Source of the DNA: a virus
Strand: one strand, 5' to 3'
DNA: 39,130 nucleotides
Virus record (IMG/VR): IMGVR_UViG_3300030333_008685
Span: 1-39,130 of that record
Both the position numbers and the translations under genes were made by a program. This document shows, in pieces, positions 30,277 through 37,263 of the stretch; within the stretch, counting starts at the first letter, position 1; every line of letters begins with the position of its first letter. The notes beneath the pieces are model-generated. The model was not told the DNA's origin and ran no database searches. It was given only the letters and a program-made list of their open reading frames with translations.

Positions 30277-31172
30277 AATTTTGTAAACATTTTAGCACAT
30301 TTTAAAAATGTGTCTGTTATTTTACCACCTGCAGAGTCAGGATGACCACCTCCATCACATAAAGTGGCAGCAAGTTTGTTTAAATTAACATCGCAACCTT
30401 TTGATTTTCGTAAACTAACACTTTTTGATTTTAAATTGACAACAAAACAAATATCAAAATTGTATTTTTTAAGTAACCCGTCAGCAACTTCATTTATATT
30501 ATGATCGCACTGAATGGAAACTATTTTTCTTTTCTTTCCTTCAATTGGTAATTCGATTTTAAACAAATCATACGTTTCAATCGCATCTTTTACTTTCTTT
30601 TCTGCAATTGAAATCATATTTTTTTGAAAAGAGGTAAAGGGTTTAATTCCATCACCAAATTCTTCAATAAATTTTTGAACTCTGTTACCAGTATAACTCC
30701 AAAGTATGGTGTTTAGCCCGGTGCTTTCAGGGTATTGCAAAGTGTAGCTGTCATAATCATCGACAAGCTTGATCATTTTTGCTCTTTCAGGGGTAAGTTT
30801 ACTTTTAAGTTTAGGATTTAATGCAAGAAGTGTTTTTAAAACAAGTAAACAAGTGGAAGAGTACTCGGGTTCTAAAATTAATTTAGCTTTTCCGAACTCT
30901 GAATAACCATCTTTACCGTTATGATGATCTATTACTAAAATATTACTTCGATCTAGTAAATCGACATGTTCAGAAACGTTTATATCAAAAATAAATACCT
31001 TATCGTAATCTGAAAGTTTGTTGTGGTTAGCCCATCTAAGGTAATCTTGTCTGAAGTTTTTACAGGTGGTAACAGTATATGGCATATCATCACTGATTAA
31101 CCATTTGCTAACTAAGTAACTACCAATACCATCTAAATCGCAGTCAGTAAATACGTAAACTCTACCAGACAT
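30273..31172 (-). CDS. DHH/DHHA1 family phosphoesterase
   Basis: The product is 299 aa. DHH-domain motifs are D10-C-D12-L-D14-G (in place of the usual HxDxDG), IFDINVS (D63), VIDHHNG (D82-H83-H84) and VDDYDSY. The DHHA1 end has CDGGGHPDSAGGKI, the substrate-binding GGGH motif. Family members include RecJ nucleases, oligoribonucleases/pAp phosphatases (NrnA) and cyclic-dinucleotide phosphodiesterases. The compact two-domain size (about 300) fits NrnA or small RecJ-like enzymes. The first His ligand is Asp here, which could alter metal use. In a phage it might recycle short oligonucleotides or degrade signalling nucleotides; this is inference. Confidence 0.85.
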   Translation of the reverse strand: MSGRVYVFTDCDLDGIGSYLVSKWLISDDMPYTVTTCKNFRQDYLRWANHNKLSDYDKVFIFDINVSEHVDLLDRSNILVIDHHNGKDGYSEFGKAKLILEPEYSSTCLLVLKTLLALNPKLKSKLTPERAKMIKLVDDYDSYTLQYPESTGLNTILWSYTGNRVQKFIEEFGDGIKPFTSFQKNMISIAEKKVKDAIETYDLFKIELPIEGKKRKIVSIQCDHNINEVADGLLKKYNFDICFVVNLKSKSVSLRKSKGCDVNLNKLAATLCDGGGHPDSAGGKITDTFLKCAKMFTKL

Positions 31173-31179
31173 TTAGTAA

Positions 31180-31207
31180 TAATTAAGAAATAACCTACAT
31201 TTCTCAA
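31180..31207 (-). promoter_or_regulatory. Possible sigma70-type promoter for the DHH gene
   Basis: The minus strand reads TTGAGA (31207-31202), 16 nt, TAATTA (31185-31180), 7 nt, ATG at 31172. The TGA in the -35 box is the helicase stop codon. The -10 box is weak. Confidence 0.5.
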
Positions 31208-32535
31208 CTGTTACTTAAACTTTCAACAGCTCCTAAAACATCCGCTGCTGTATCTTCAATATTATCAACCTCACCGTCAGAAATAGTTAAAGTTGGGTAA
31301 TGAATACTAAATTCGCTAGTACCATGATTAGGTCCGAATCGATTTTTCATCACTCCCATTCTAATAATATCTAAATCTCTATCGTTTTCATTCTGAAATA
31401 CGGAAAAGATTGCATCAGCACCCATTGCAAGGCCAATACTTTCACCAATAGTATCTAAACTTGGGTTTTCTGTGTCATACCCTTGTCTATTTAACTGAGT
31501 TGCAGTTAATACTGGACAATTAAACTGATAAGATAAAGCTCGTACTTGTTCGGTAGCTATTTTAACCCTTTCATAACTATTATTACCGACTGGCGAATGC
31601 ATTAGGTTAACATAATCAAGTACAATAGCATCTAACTCAACCCCATTCTGTTCTAACTTCTTAATAAAGGCACCTAATTGGGAAGTCGTAATTGTACTTG
31701 GTGGAAACTCTTTAATCAATAACCTACTCTTTGGATTATTAGTAACAAAACTCTCAAGTTTGTCTTCTAGTGTAGGAAGTTCAAATCTTAAGTTATTAAT
31801 CTCAATTCCAGTTAAGTTACCAGCTAGCCTCTTAGCATAAACCATTTCAGACATTTCAAGACTTACAAGTAACACCGTTTTACCTTGCTTAGCTATGTTA
31901 CAAGCTAGATTACCTAACACAATAGACTTACCAACATTAGTTTCACCAGCAAATATGTAAATAGCCCTACCGTTTTGAAGAAACCCACCATCTAACTTAT
32001 CATCTAACCACTGATAACCTGATGGAATAACCGGTTCATCTTGCTTTAAGTCTTCAATTAACCGTGCATATGTTCTTAAGAAGTCAAAACCCGTATCTAC
32101 TGATAAATTTATACCACAACACCTTTCAAATTTATCTAAAATAGTTGATGGCTCTATATTACCTTTAGAACAATCTTCAGCAACATCAGTCATTGTAAAG
32201 TAAACTGACTTCTCTTTAAGAAACCGTTCCGTATTTGAATATAATTCGTCTTCGTTTAACGTTTTATCAACTTCTTTTACCTTCTTAATTGTATTCTTAA
32301 AATCTTCCTTAAGTTCAGGTGTATTACAAAATGATAATATTTCAGTATTAGTAGGTACAGTAAATCTCTTTTGAAAGAACCCCGTAACGATAGTAAAAAT
32401 TGTCTTAAAGTTACTATCATTAAAAAATCGTGGCTGTATATGGTCAATAACTGATGCTAAATAGCGTTGGTCAGTCAGACACTTATACACCACGACTTTT
32501 TCGAAGTAATTTAAATCTAATGATTGTCTACTCAT
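31204..32535 (-). CDS. Replicative DNA helicase, DnaB/T4 gp41-like
   Basis: The product is 443 aa (T4 gp41: 475). The C-terminal RecA-like motor shows Walker A G197-E-T-N-V-G-K-S204, LLVSLEMSE, VLDYVNLM (Walker B), a sensor block CPVLTATQLNRQGY, and the FSVFQNENDRDLDIIRMGVMKNRFGP arm with the Arg finger. The N-terminal 130 residues form the helical primase-interaction domain. The hexamer unwinds DNA ahead of the fork and works with the primase at 22066-23109. The promoter lies within the end of the preceding epimerase gene. Confidence 0.95.
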   Translation of the reverse strand: MSRQSLDLNYFEKVVVYKCLTDQRYLASVIDHIQPRFFNDSNFKTIFTIVTGFFQKRFTVPTNTEILSFCNTPELKEDFKNTIKKVKEVDKTLNEDELYSNTERFLKEKSVYFTMTDVAEDCSKGNIEPSTILDKFERCCGINLSVDTGFDFLRTYARLIEDLKQDEPVIPSGYQWLDDKLDGGFLQNGRAIYIFAGETNVGKSIVLGNLACNIAKQGKTVLLVSLEMSEMVYAKRLAGNLTGIEINNLRFELPTLEDKLESFVTNNPKSRLLIKEFPPSTITTSQLGAFIKKLEQNGVELDAIVLDYVNLMHSPVGNNSYERVKIATEQVRALSYQFNCPVLTATQLNRQGYDTENPSLDTIGESIGLAMGADAIFSVFQNENDRDLDIIRMGVMKNRFGPNHGTSEFSIHYPTLTISDGEVDNIEDTAADVLGAVESLSNS

Positions 32536-32546
32536 ATATGTAGACT

Positions 32547-32575
32547 ATTATATGATTATGCCTCTTGTTTATCAA
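32547..32575 (-). promoter_or_regulatory. Sigma70-type promoter for the helicase gene
   Basis: The minus strand reads TTGATA (32575-32570), 17 nt, TATAAT (32552-32547), 11 nt, ATG at 32535. Confidence 0.75.
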
Positions 32576-33635
32576 GTTTTACTTGTTCGTTTATCCATTT
32601 AAAAGTTTTAGATAAACCGTCTTTTAATGGATAGTTAGGAGACCAACCGATTTTTTCTTCAATAAATTTGTTATCACTGTTTCTCCCTCTTACACCCGTA
32701 GGCTTATCAAGCAAGTGTTCAATAATAACTTTCTTATTACTAATTTTTATAAGTTCACCGACGGTGTCGTTAATGGATACCATTTCATCGGAACCAATAT
32801 TAACGGGTTCTGTACAATCCGAATCCATTAATCGTCTAATTCCTTCAACACACTCATCAACAAACAAGAAAGAACGGGTTTGTTTACCGTCACCCCAAAC
32901 TTCTATTGTTCCTCCGTCTTCGACTTCGGCAAACTTTCGACATAATGCGGCTGGGGCTTTTTCTCTTCCACCTTTCCAGGTTCCTTCGGGGCCGTAAATG
33001 TTATGAAAACGTGCAATGCGAACGGGAATACCCCGATTCCTATTATAAGCAAGGTATAGCCTTTCGCTAAATAATTTTTCCCATCCATACTCACTATCCG
33101 GGTTTGCTGGGTATGCAGAGCTTTCTTCACAGTTAGGGTTTTCTGGGTCTAATTGGTTATGTTCAGGGTACATGCACGCTGAGCTACTGTAGAAAATTTT
33201 AGTATCAATAGGTTGGTAAGAAATGTGTTCTAAACGAGCTTCATGATACCAATCACTACGTACAAAATTGTTTAAATCGTCTACAGCCTTGCATATATTT
33301 AGGTTAATGGTAGCAGAATTTTGCATAACTGCTGCGTCATTTTCACCGGTAAAAATATACCCAGCTCCACCCATATCTGCTGCTAATTGATAAATTTCGT
33401 CAAATTGTTCCCTATACTGAACCGGTACACCACCATAATAACTTCCCGTTGTAACAATTTCACGAGTAAAGCTATAATCAGTTAAATCACCACCGATAAA
33501 TTCATCAGCCTCTGTTTTAGAAAATTCCGGTTCTTTAAGATCGACAGCCCTAACCCAATAACCTTCTTTTTTAAGGCGTTTTACAAGGTGACTTCCAATA
33601 AAACCACCACCGCCACAAACTAGTGCTTTCTTCAT
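32556..33635 (-). CDS. GDP-mannose 3,5-epimerase-like SDR enzyme
   Basis: The product is 359 aa. It has the NAD motif C7-G-G-G-G-F-I-G14, then LAADMGGAGYIFT, YSSSACMYPEHNQL (C154), Y183-G-W-E-K187, RFHNIYGPEGTW, KGGREKAPAALCRK (K226), WGDGKQTRSF, PVNIGSDEMVSI and GVRGRNSDNKFI. These blocks follow plant GDP-mannose 3,5-epimerase almost word for word. Its catalytic Cys145, Tyr174, Lys178 and Lys217 correspond to C154, Y183, K187 and K226 here. That enzyme makes GDP-L-galactose or GDP-L-gulose. Insertions occur at about 60-78 and 118-143. Related bacterial enzymes act on GDP-heptose, which would fit the heptose-kinase-like gene at the left edge. Confidence 0.85.
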   Translation of the reverse strand: MKKALVCGGGGFIGSHLVKRLKKEGYWVRAVDLKEPEFSKTEADEFIGGDLTDYSFTREIVTTGSYYGGVPVQYREQFDEIYQLAADMGGAGYIFTGENDAAVMQNSATINLNICKAVDDLNNFVRSDWYHEARLEHISYQPIDTKIFYSSSACMYPEHNQLDPENPNCEESSAYPANPDSEYGWEKLFSERLYLAYNRNRGIPVRIARFHNIYGPEGTWKGGREKAPAALCRKFAEVEDGGTIEVWGDGKQTRSFLFVDECVEGIRRLMDSDCTEPVNIGSDEMVSINDTVGELIKISNKKVIIEHLLDKPTGVRGRNSDNKFIEEKIGWSPNYPLKDGLSKTFKWINEQVKLDKQEA

Positions 33636-33642
33636 ATCTTTA

Positions 33643-33669
33643 ATTTTAAGAGATATCTCTTTAAATCAA
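33643..33669 (-). promoter_or_regulatory. Possible sigma70-type promoter for the epimerase gene
   Basis: The minus strand reads TTGATT (33669-33664), 15 nt, TAAAAT (33648-33643), 7 nt, ATG at 33635. Confidence 0.5.
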
Positions 33670-34281
33670 CGCAAATGGATTATTGCTAGTAAATGTACTA
33701 ACTTGATCTATAGAATTAACATATTCCCGTATAATATAAATCTTACCGTCTTCTAAACTTTCACATCCATCAAACCTTACTGACGAAAATGTTGTACCGT
33801 CAGCAAACAACGTGCTCCCTTGTTTAACAAGGTATATCTGACAAGTGTTTTTATTAACTATCCAACAACTAAATGTACCTTCTAACACACTGAATGCATT
33901 TTTAATTGCAGTAATTTCTCCATTATTCTCCCTTTCGAGAAGTGAAGGTATATAACTGCTATCTACATCACATATGTGGTCTGGTAAAAGTTCTTTATGA
34001 TTAGTTAACACACCATTATGCGCAACTATCCAATTTTTACTTTCAAACGGGTGAGATGTATCAAAATGATAACCTCTTACTGAAGATGTAGGTGCTTGAT
34101 CATGACCTAACATGTATTTTGCACAACAATAAGGATCAGTGTAATCTCTTTTCTTAACAACTTTTGGTTCAAAGTCTTGATCAATAAAACATGCTCCTAA
34201 AGCAAAACCACCTCTTTTATGGTTAAGTTCATAAAGAGTTTTATATTTTTCTTTATCAGAAGTACCAAATATTGCGCACAT
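33661..34281 (-). CDS. Class II glutamine amidotransferase
   Basis: The product is 206 aa. It starts MCAIFG, so Cys2 becomes the N-terminal nucleophile once Met is removed. SHPFESKNWIVAHNGVLTNHKEL (H88-N89-G90) is the glutamine-binding HNG block and D107-S-S the following contact. The canonical GHxR is GHDQ at 59-62, so the Arg that binds the glutamine carboxylate is replaced by Gln. The family releases ammonia from glutamine for a partner enzyme. The partner is probably the QueC-like protein two genes upstream, because Gat-QueC fusions occur in phage 9g and in archaea. No synthase domain is attached. The 34288-34293 TAATAT box 6 nt upstream may be its promoter. Confidence 0.82.
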   Translation of the reverse strand: MCAIFGTSDKEKYKTLYELNHKRGGFALGACFIDQDFEPKVVKKRDYTDPYCCAKYMLGHDQAPTSSVRGYHFDTSHPFESKNWIVAHNGVLTNHKELLPDHICDVDSSYIPSLLERENNGEITAIKNAFSVLEGTFSCWIVNKNTCQIYLVKQGSTLFADGTTFSSVRFDGCESLEDGKIYIIREYVNSIDQVSTFTSNNPFALI

Positions 34282-34284
34282 ACA

Positions 34285-34290
34285 TAAATA
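34285..34290 (+). promoter_or_regulatory. Late-type promoter TAAATA for the plus-strand gene at 34297
   Basis: CATAAATA ends 6 nt before the ATG at 34297. On the other strand the same bases overlap a TAATAT box of the divergent amidotransferase gene. Confidence 0.6.
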
Positions 34291-34296
34291 TTATTA

Positions 34297-34845
34297 ATGA
34301 AGGACCAAGATACTCAATACCTTTTTGAATCTTATATGCAATCCCTTGAAGAAGGCCGGAAAAAGAAATATGAAGATAGACAAAGAAAAACGGTTGTTGG
34401 TAGCGACGGGGTTGAGAGAAAAGAGTCTTATTATGAAATGATGATGAGATTAAAAGGTAAAGGTTCGGGTCCAAGATCACGAGCAACTAGAGTTAGAAAA
34501 GAAAAGAAAAGTGATAAAGTAAAGTTAGGTAACAGAGAATTTAGAGTTGCAGATAAATCATACGAAGAACGTTTAAAAACAGCTCAAAGAGATGTAATTA
34601 GATTTGTTGAAGCTGATGATAAAGCAAAAGCAAAAGATATTTTAGCTTTTCTCGTAAAAATGGGAATGGAAGCAAAAGAAGCTGAAACATTACTAAACGG
34701 TATGATTGTGGACGGTTACTTAGACGAAACATTTCCAGGTGCTTTACCAAAAGAAGATGCGGTAGAAACAACAAGTGATTATGTCGATCCTACCGCAATG
34801 CTTGACACGGAATATGATGAAGGAGAAGATTTAGAAGACTATTAA
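34297..34845 (+). CDS. Late protein with capsid-targeting-like N-terminus
   Basis: The product is 182 aa. It starts MKDQDTQYLFESYMQSLEEG; L9-F-E11 fits an L-x-E prohead-protease site, and the segment recalls the T4 capsid-targeting peptide. A highly basic stretch (about 22-75, RKKKYEDRQRK, RSRATRVRKEKK) could bind DNA. A helical part (RDVIRFVEADDKAKAKDILAFLVKMGM) and a very acidic end follow. A basic, late, possibly processed protein fits an internal head protein. It is alone on the plus strand inside the early minus-strand block. Confidence 0.65.
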   Translation: MKDQDTQYLFESYMQSLEEGRKKKYEDRQRKTVVGSDGVERKESYYEMMMRLKGKGSGPRSRATRVRKEKKSDKVKLGNREFRVADKSYEERLKTAQRDVIRFVEADDKAKAKDILAFLVKMGMEAKEAETLLNGMIVDGYLDETFPGALPKEDAVETTSDYVDPTAMLDTEYDEGEDLEDY

Positions 34846-35633
34846 GGTCCTCTAGTACCTCTTAGATCTTCAAACAAATTATTAGTAGGGCATGGCTTAC
34901 AGTCATGCTCTTCCCATAAACTAGTAAGGTCTTGTTTGTATGGCTGCGGGTCAATATAACCCGCTTCTGCAAAACCTTTAATTCGTAGTGAACTACTAGG
35001 TGTAGTTGCATCAGCAATTTCTTCACCACTATAGCAAGTATAGGTTTGACTGAAATCTACCCTACCTTCACAACCTGCTTTAACAATGTCCTTTTTATCC
35101 ATATTGATAAGTGGGCATTTTACTTTAATACGATTTGATCGATTAAGTTTAACAAGGTCATTAAAGCTATCTAAAAATTCCGGACTACCATCCCAGTAAC
35201 CAGCTAAAGAATCCACTTTAGTAGCACCATGGTATACGGTGCCAGCACCCACTGATTCAGCATAGGCGCATGCAATCGATAAAAATATTTGATTTCGAAA
35301 AGGTACATAACTTACAGGTTGTGCTTCACCAACCATTTCACTAACATCAGGATTATCAATCTCTTCATTAGTTAGTGAACTAGTGGTTACTAAATCTTTG
35401 ATAAATGTAACATCGATGATTTTATGAATTAACTTGTGTGTATCAAAACAATGTCCAAATGCTTGAATTTCGTTAAGTTGAATTTGTGCTTTTGCGCATT
35501 CAATCTCACGTTTATGGCGTTGACCATAATCAAAAGTAAGAAGATGCAATTCGTCATGCGATCCTGAAACCATTGGAAGCATAACTGCACTATCCATTCC
35601 GCCACTAAAAGGCATTACTCCTATATTACTCAT
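34842..35633 (-). CDS. queC: 7-cyano-7-deazaguanine synthase (QueC)-like
   Basis: The product is 263 aa from the ATG at 35633; a GTG two codons upstream would lie only 1 nt from the -10 box. The PP-loop is S10-G-G-M-D-S15, followed by LLTFDYGQRHKREI, YVPFRNQIFLSIA and HGATKVDSLAGYWDGSPEF, all QueC blocks. The enzyme makes preQ0 from carboxydeazaguanine, ATP and ammonia. Of the four zinc cysteines only C200 (QTYTCYSG) remains; the CGxCxxC part is DATTPSSS at 208-215. Two other cysteines (C245, C248) occur near the end. An adjacent amidotransferase suggests a split Gat-QueC for DNA modification. QueD, QueE, FolE and DpdA are not in the window. Confidence 0.85.
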   Translation of the reverse strand: MSNIGVMPFSGGMDSAVMLPMVSGSHDELHLLTFDYGQRHKREIECAKAQIQLNEIQAFGHCFDTHKLIHKIIDVTFIKDLVTTSSLTNEEIDNPDVSEMVGEAQPVSYVPFRNQIFLSIACAYAESVGAGTVYHGATKVDSLAGYWDGSPEFLDSFNDLVKLNRSNRIKVKCPLINMDKKDIVKAGCEGRVDFSQTYTCYSGEEIADATTPSSSLRIKGFAEAGYIDPQPYKQDLTSLWEEHDCKPCPTNNLFEDLRGTRGP

Positions 35634-35640
35634 ATGCACT

Positions 35641-35646
35641 ATTATA
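35641..35646 (-). promoter_or_regulatory. -10 box for queC
   Basis: The minus strand reads TATAAT with 7 nt to the ATG at 35633. No clear -35 box is seen (TGGTAA at 16 nt). Confidence 0.55.
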
Positions 35647-35652
35647 TACTAT

Positions 35653-37257
35653 CTACCAATGCTTACCATAGAAAAAGTCTTCGATAATCAAATAATCCAT
35701 CTCAGAATTTTCTAAAAGCCACATTGCATCAGCTATCGTGTTTAAGATTGGTTTACCAGCAATATTAAAAGATGTATTTAACAAAACACCATGCCCGGCT
35801 TTTTCTTCAAAAGCTGTAAGTAAGTCATATAACCACTCATTTTGTTCTCTGGTAACTGTTTGTAGTCTAGCAGTACCGTCAATATGGGTAATTGACGATA
35901 ATTTTTCTTGCCATTCAGGCCTCACTCTAGGACAGAATAGCATATGTTTAGATTCCCCCTCCCATTCAAAATATTTCGGGGCATTTTCTTCCTTACATAC
36001 AGGTGCAAAAGGCCTATACCACTCTCTATGTTTAACCTTATGATTTAAAATATCCTTCATTTCAGGGAATGCAGGATTACACATAATTGAACGATTACCT
36101 AATGCCCTTGGACCGTGTTCTGCACGACCCCTTGCAACTCCAAATATTTTACCATTACAAAGTTCACTAACAACAAACCCGGCATCAAATGGCTTAGCTG
36201 AATTACTTTCAATCCATGCTGGGTAACAATTTTTATCCATCAACTCTGTCCCGCCATACGTAATATCAATAGGGGTAGAGGGTTTATTAAAACCTGCCAA
36301 AAGACCAAGTGCAATTCCACAATCGTTAGTATTAGGAGCCACAAAAACACCGCGACTAGGATAACGTTCTCGTAAATCTGTAGAAAGAAGAATGTTAAGA
36401 CCGCACCCGCCAGTAATAATAATAGGGTAGTCATTAAAGTTATCAATATAAGGTTGCGCTACTTCATAAAAACACTCTTCGAAAGCTTTCTGAGATGTTG
36501 CAGCAACGTCCCAACTAAACTCTCCTTCAAGTCTTTTATTTTCATCAAATACAATTCCTGTTGGTTTAGTAATATATTCATCTAAATGTCGTAAGTAATT
36601 TTCACCGTCGGGTTTAGAGTAATAAAACTTTTTAAAGTGCGGTAACCATTCATCTCTAGCTTTACCATAATTGCATAAGCCCATGATTTTACCACTATAA
36701 ACTAGATTACCATCTGAAATCCATTCCTGTTTTATATCCTTACAGAAGTGCCCGAAACACATATAAGGAAAACCGAAATCATAATCATAATTTGTTTTAT
36801 CAGCAGGGTTTGTTTTATCTAGATAGGTAACACCGTTTTGTCTATCAGCAACAAAAATGTTAAAAAATCCATCATTACCACCACCATCAAAACTAAAGAT
36901 TAATGCTTTCTGGAAATTAGATTGATAAAATGACCCACTAGCATGAGCATGGTGGTGCCAACCTTCAAACACATTTTTAGCGGGTATGTAATCTTTATAG
37001 CTGTAGGTAATATCGTCATGCACACATTCGGTATTAATGTGTATCATATTTTCGAACGGTGCTTTGAAACCAAGTTCCTTATCAATATAATCTAAAATTG
37101 AGTACACGGCCTCTTCTCTGTACCGAAGAGGCTTATATTGAGCTAGTCCAATGTTTTTAACATTAAAGAAACGTTCAAATTCAATTACGTGATAATCCCC
37201 ATCGTTTTCAACAGCGATAGCACCGTTATGAGAGCCATAAAATGCAATATTAGCCAT
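35653..37257 (-). CDS. Carbamoyltransferase, NodU/CmcH/TobZ family
   Basis: The product is 534 aa, near the family length of 550-580. The N-terminal ASKHA-type domain shows WHHHAHASGSFY (the metal- and substrate-binding H-x-x-x-H), LIFSFDGGGNDG, GLCNYGK and ITGGCGLNI. The C-terminal part has VARGRAEHGPRALGNRSIMC, HREWYRPFAPV and HGVLLNTSFNIAGKPI, all conserved. These enzymes use carbamoyl phosphate and ATP to carbamoylate a hydroxyl group, often on a sugar. Substrates here could be a phage-made glycan or a modified base. It follows uvsX by 6 nt and is probably co-transcribed; a TAAATA at the uvsX end, 7 nt before the ATG, might be a late promoter or chance. Confidence 0.93.
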   Translation of the reverse strand: MANIAFYGSHNGAIAVENDGDYHVIEFERFFNVKNIGLAQYKPLRYREEAVYSILDYIDKELGFKAPFENMIHINTECVHDDITYSYKDYIPAKNVFEGWHHHAHASGSFYQSNFQKALIFSFDGGGNDGFFNIFVADRQNGVTYLDKTNPADKTNYDYDFGFPYMCFGHFCKDIKQEWISDGNLVYSGKIMGLCNYGKARDEWLPHFKKFYYSKPDGENYLRHLDEYITKPTGIVFDENKRLEGEFSWDVAATSQKAFEECFYEVAQPYIDNFNDYPIIITGGCGLNILLSTDLRERYPSRGVFVAPNTNDCGIALGLLAGFNKPSTPIDITYGGTELMDKNCYPAWIESNSAKPFDAGFVVSELCNGKIFGVARGRAEHGPRALGNRSIMCNPAFPEMKDILNHKVKHREWYRPFAPVCKEENAPKYFEWEGESKHMLFCPRVRPEWQEKLSSITHIDGTARLQTVTREQNEWLYDLLTAFEEKAGHGVLLNTSFNIAGKPILNTIADAMWLLENSEMDYLIIEDFFYGKHW

Positions 37258-37263
37258 ACAATG

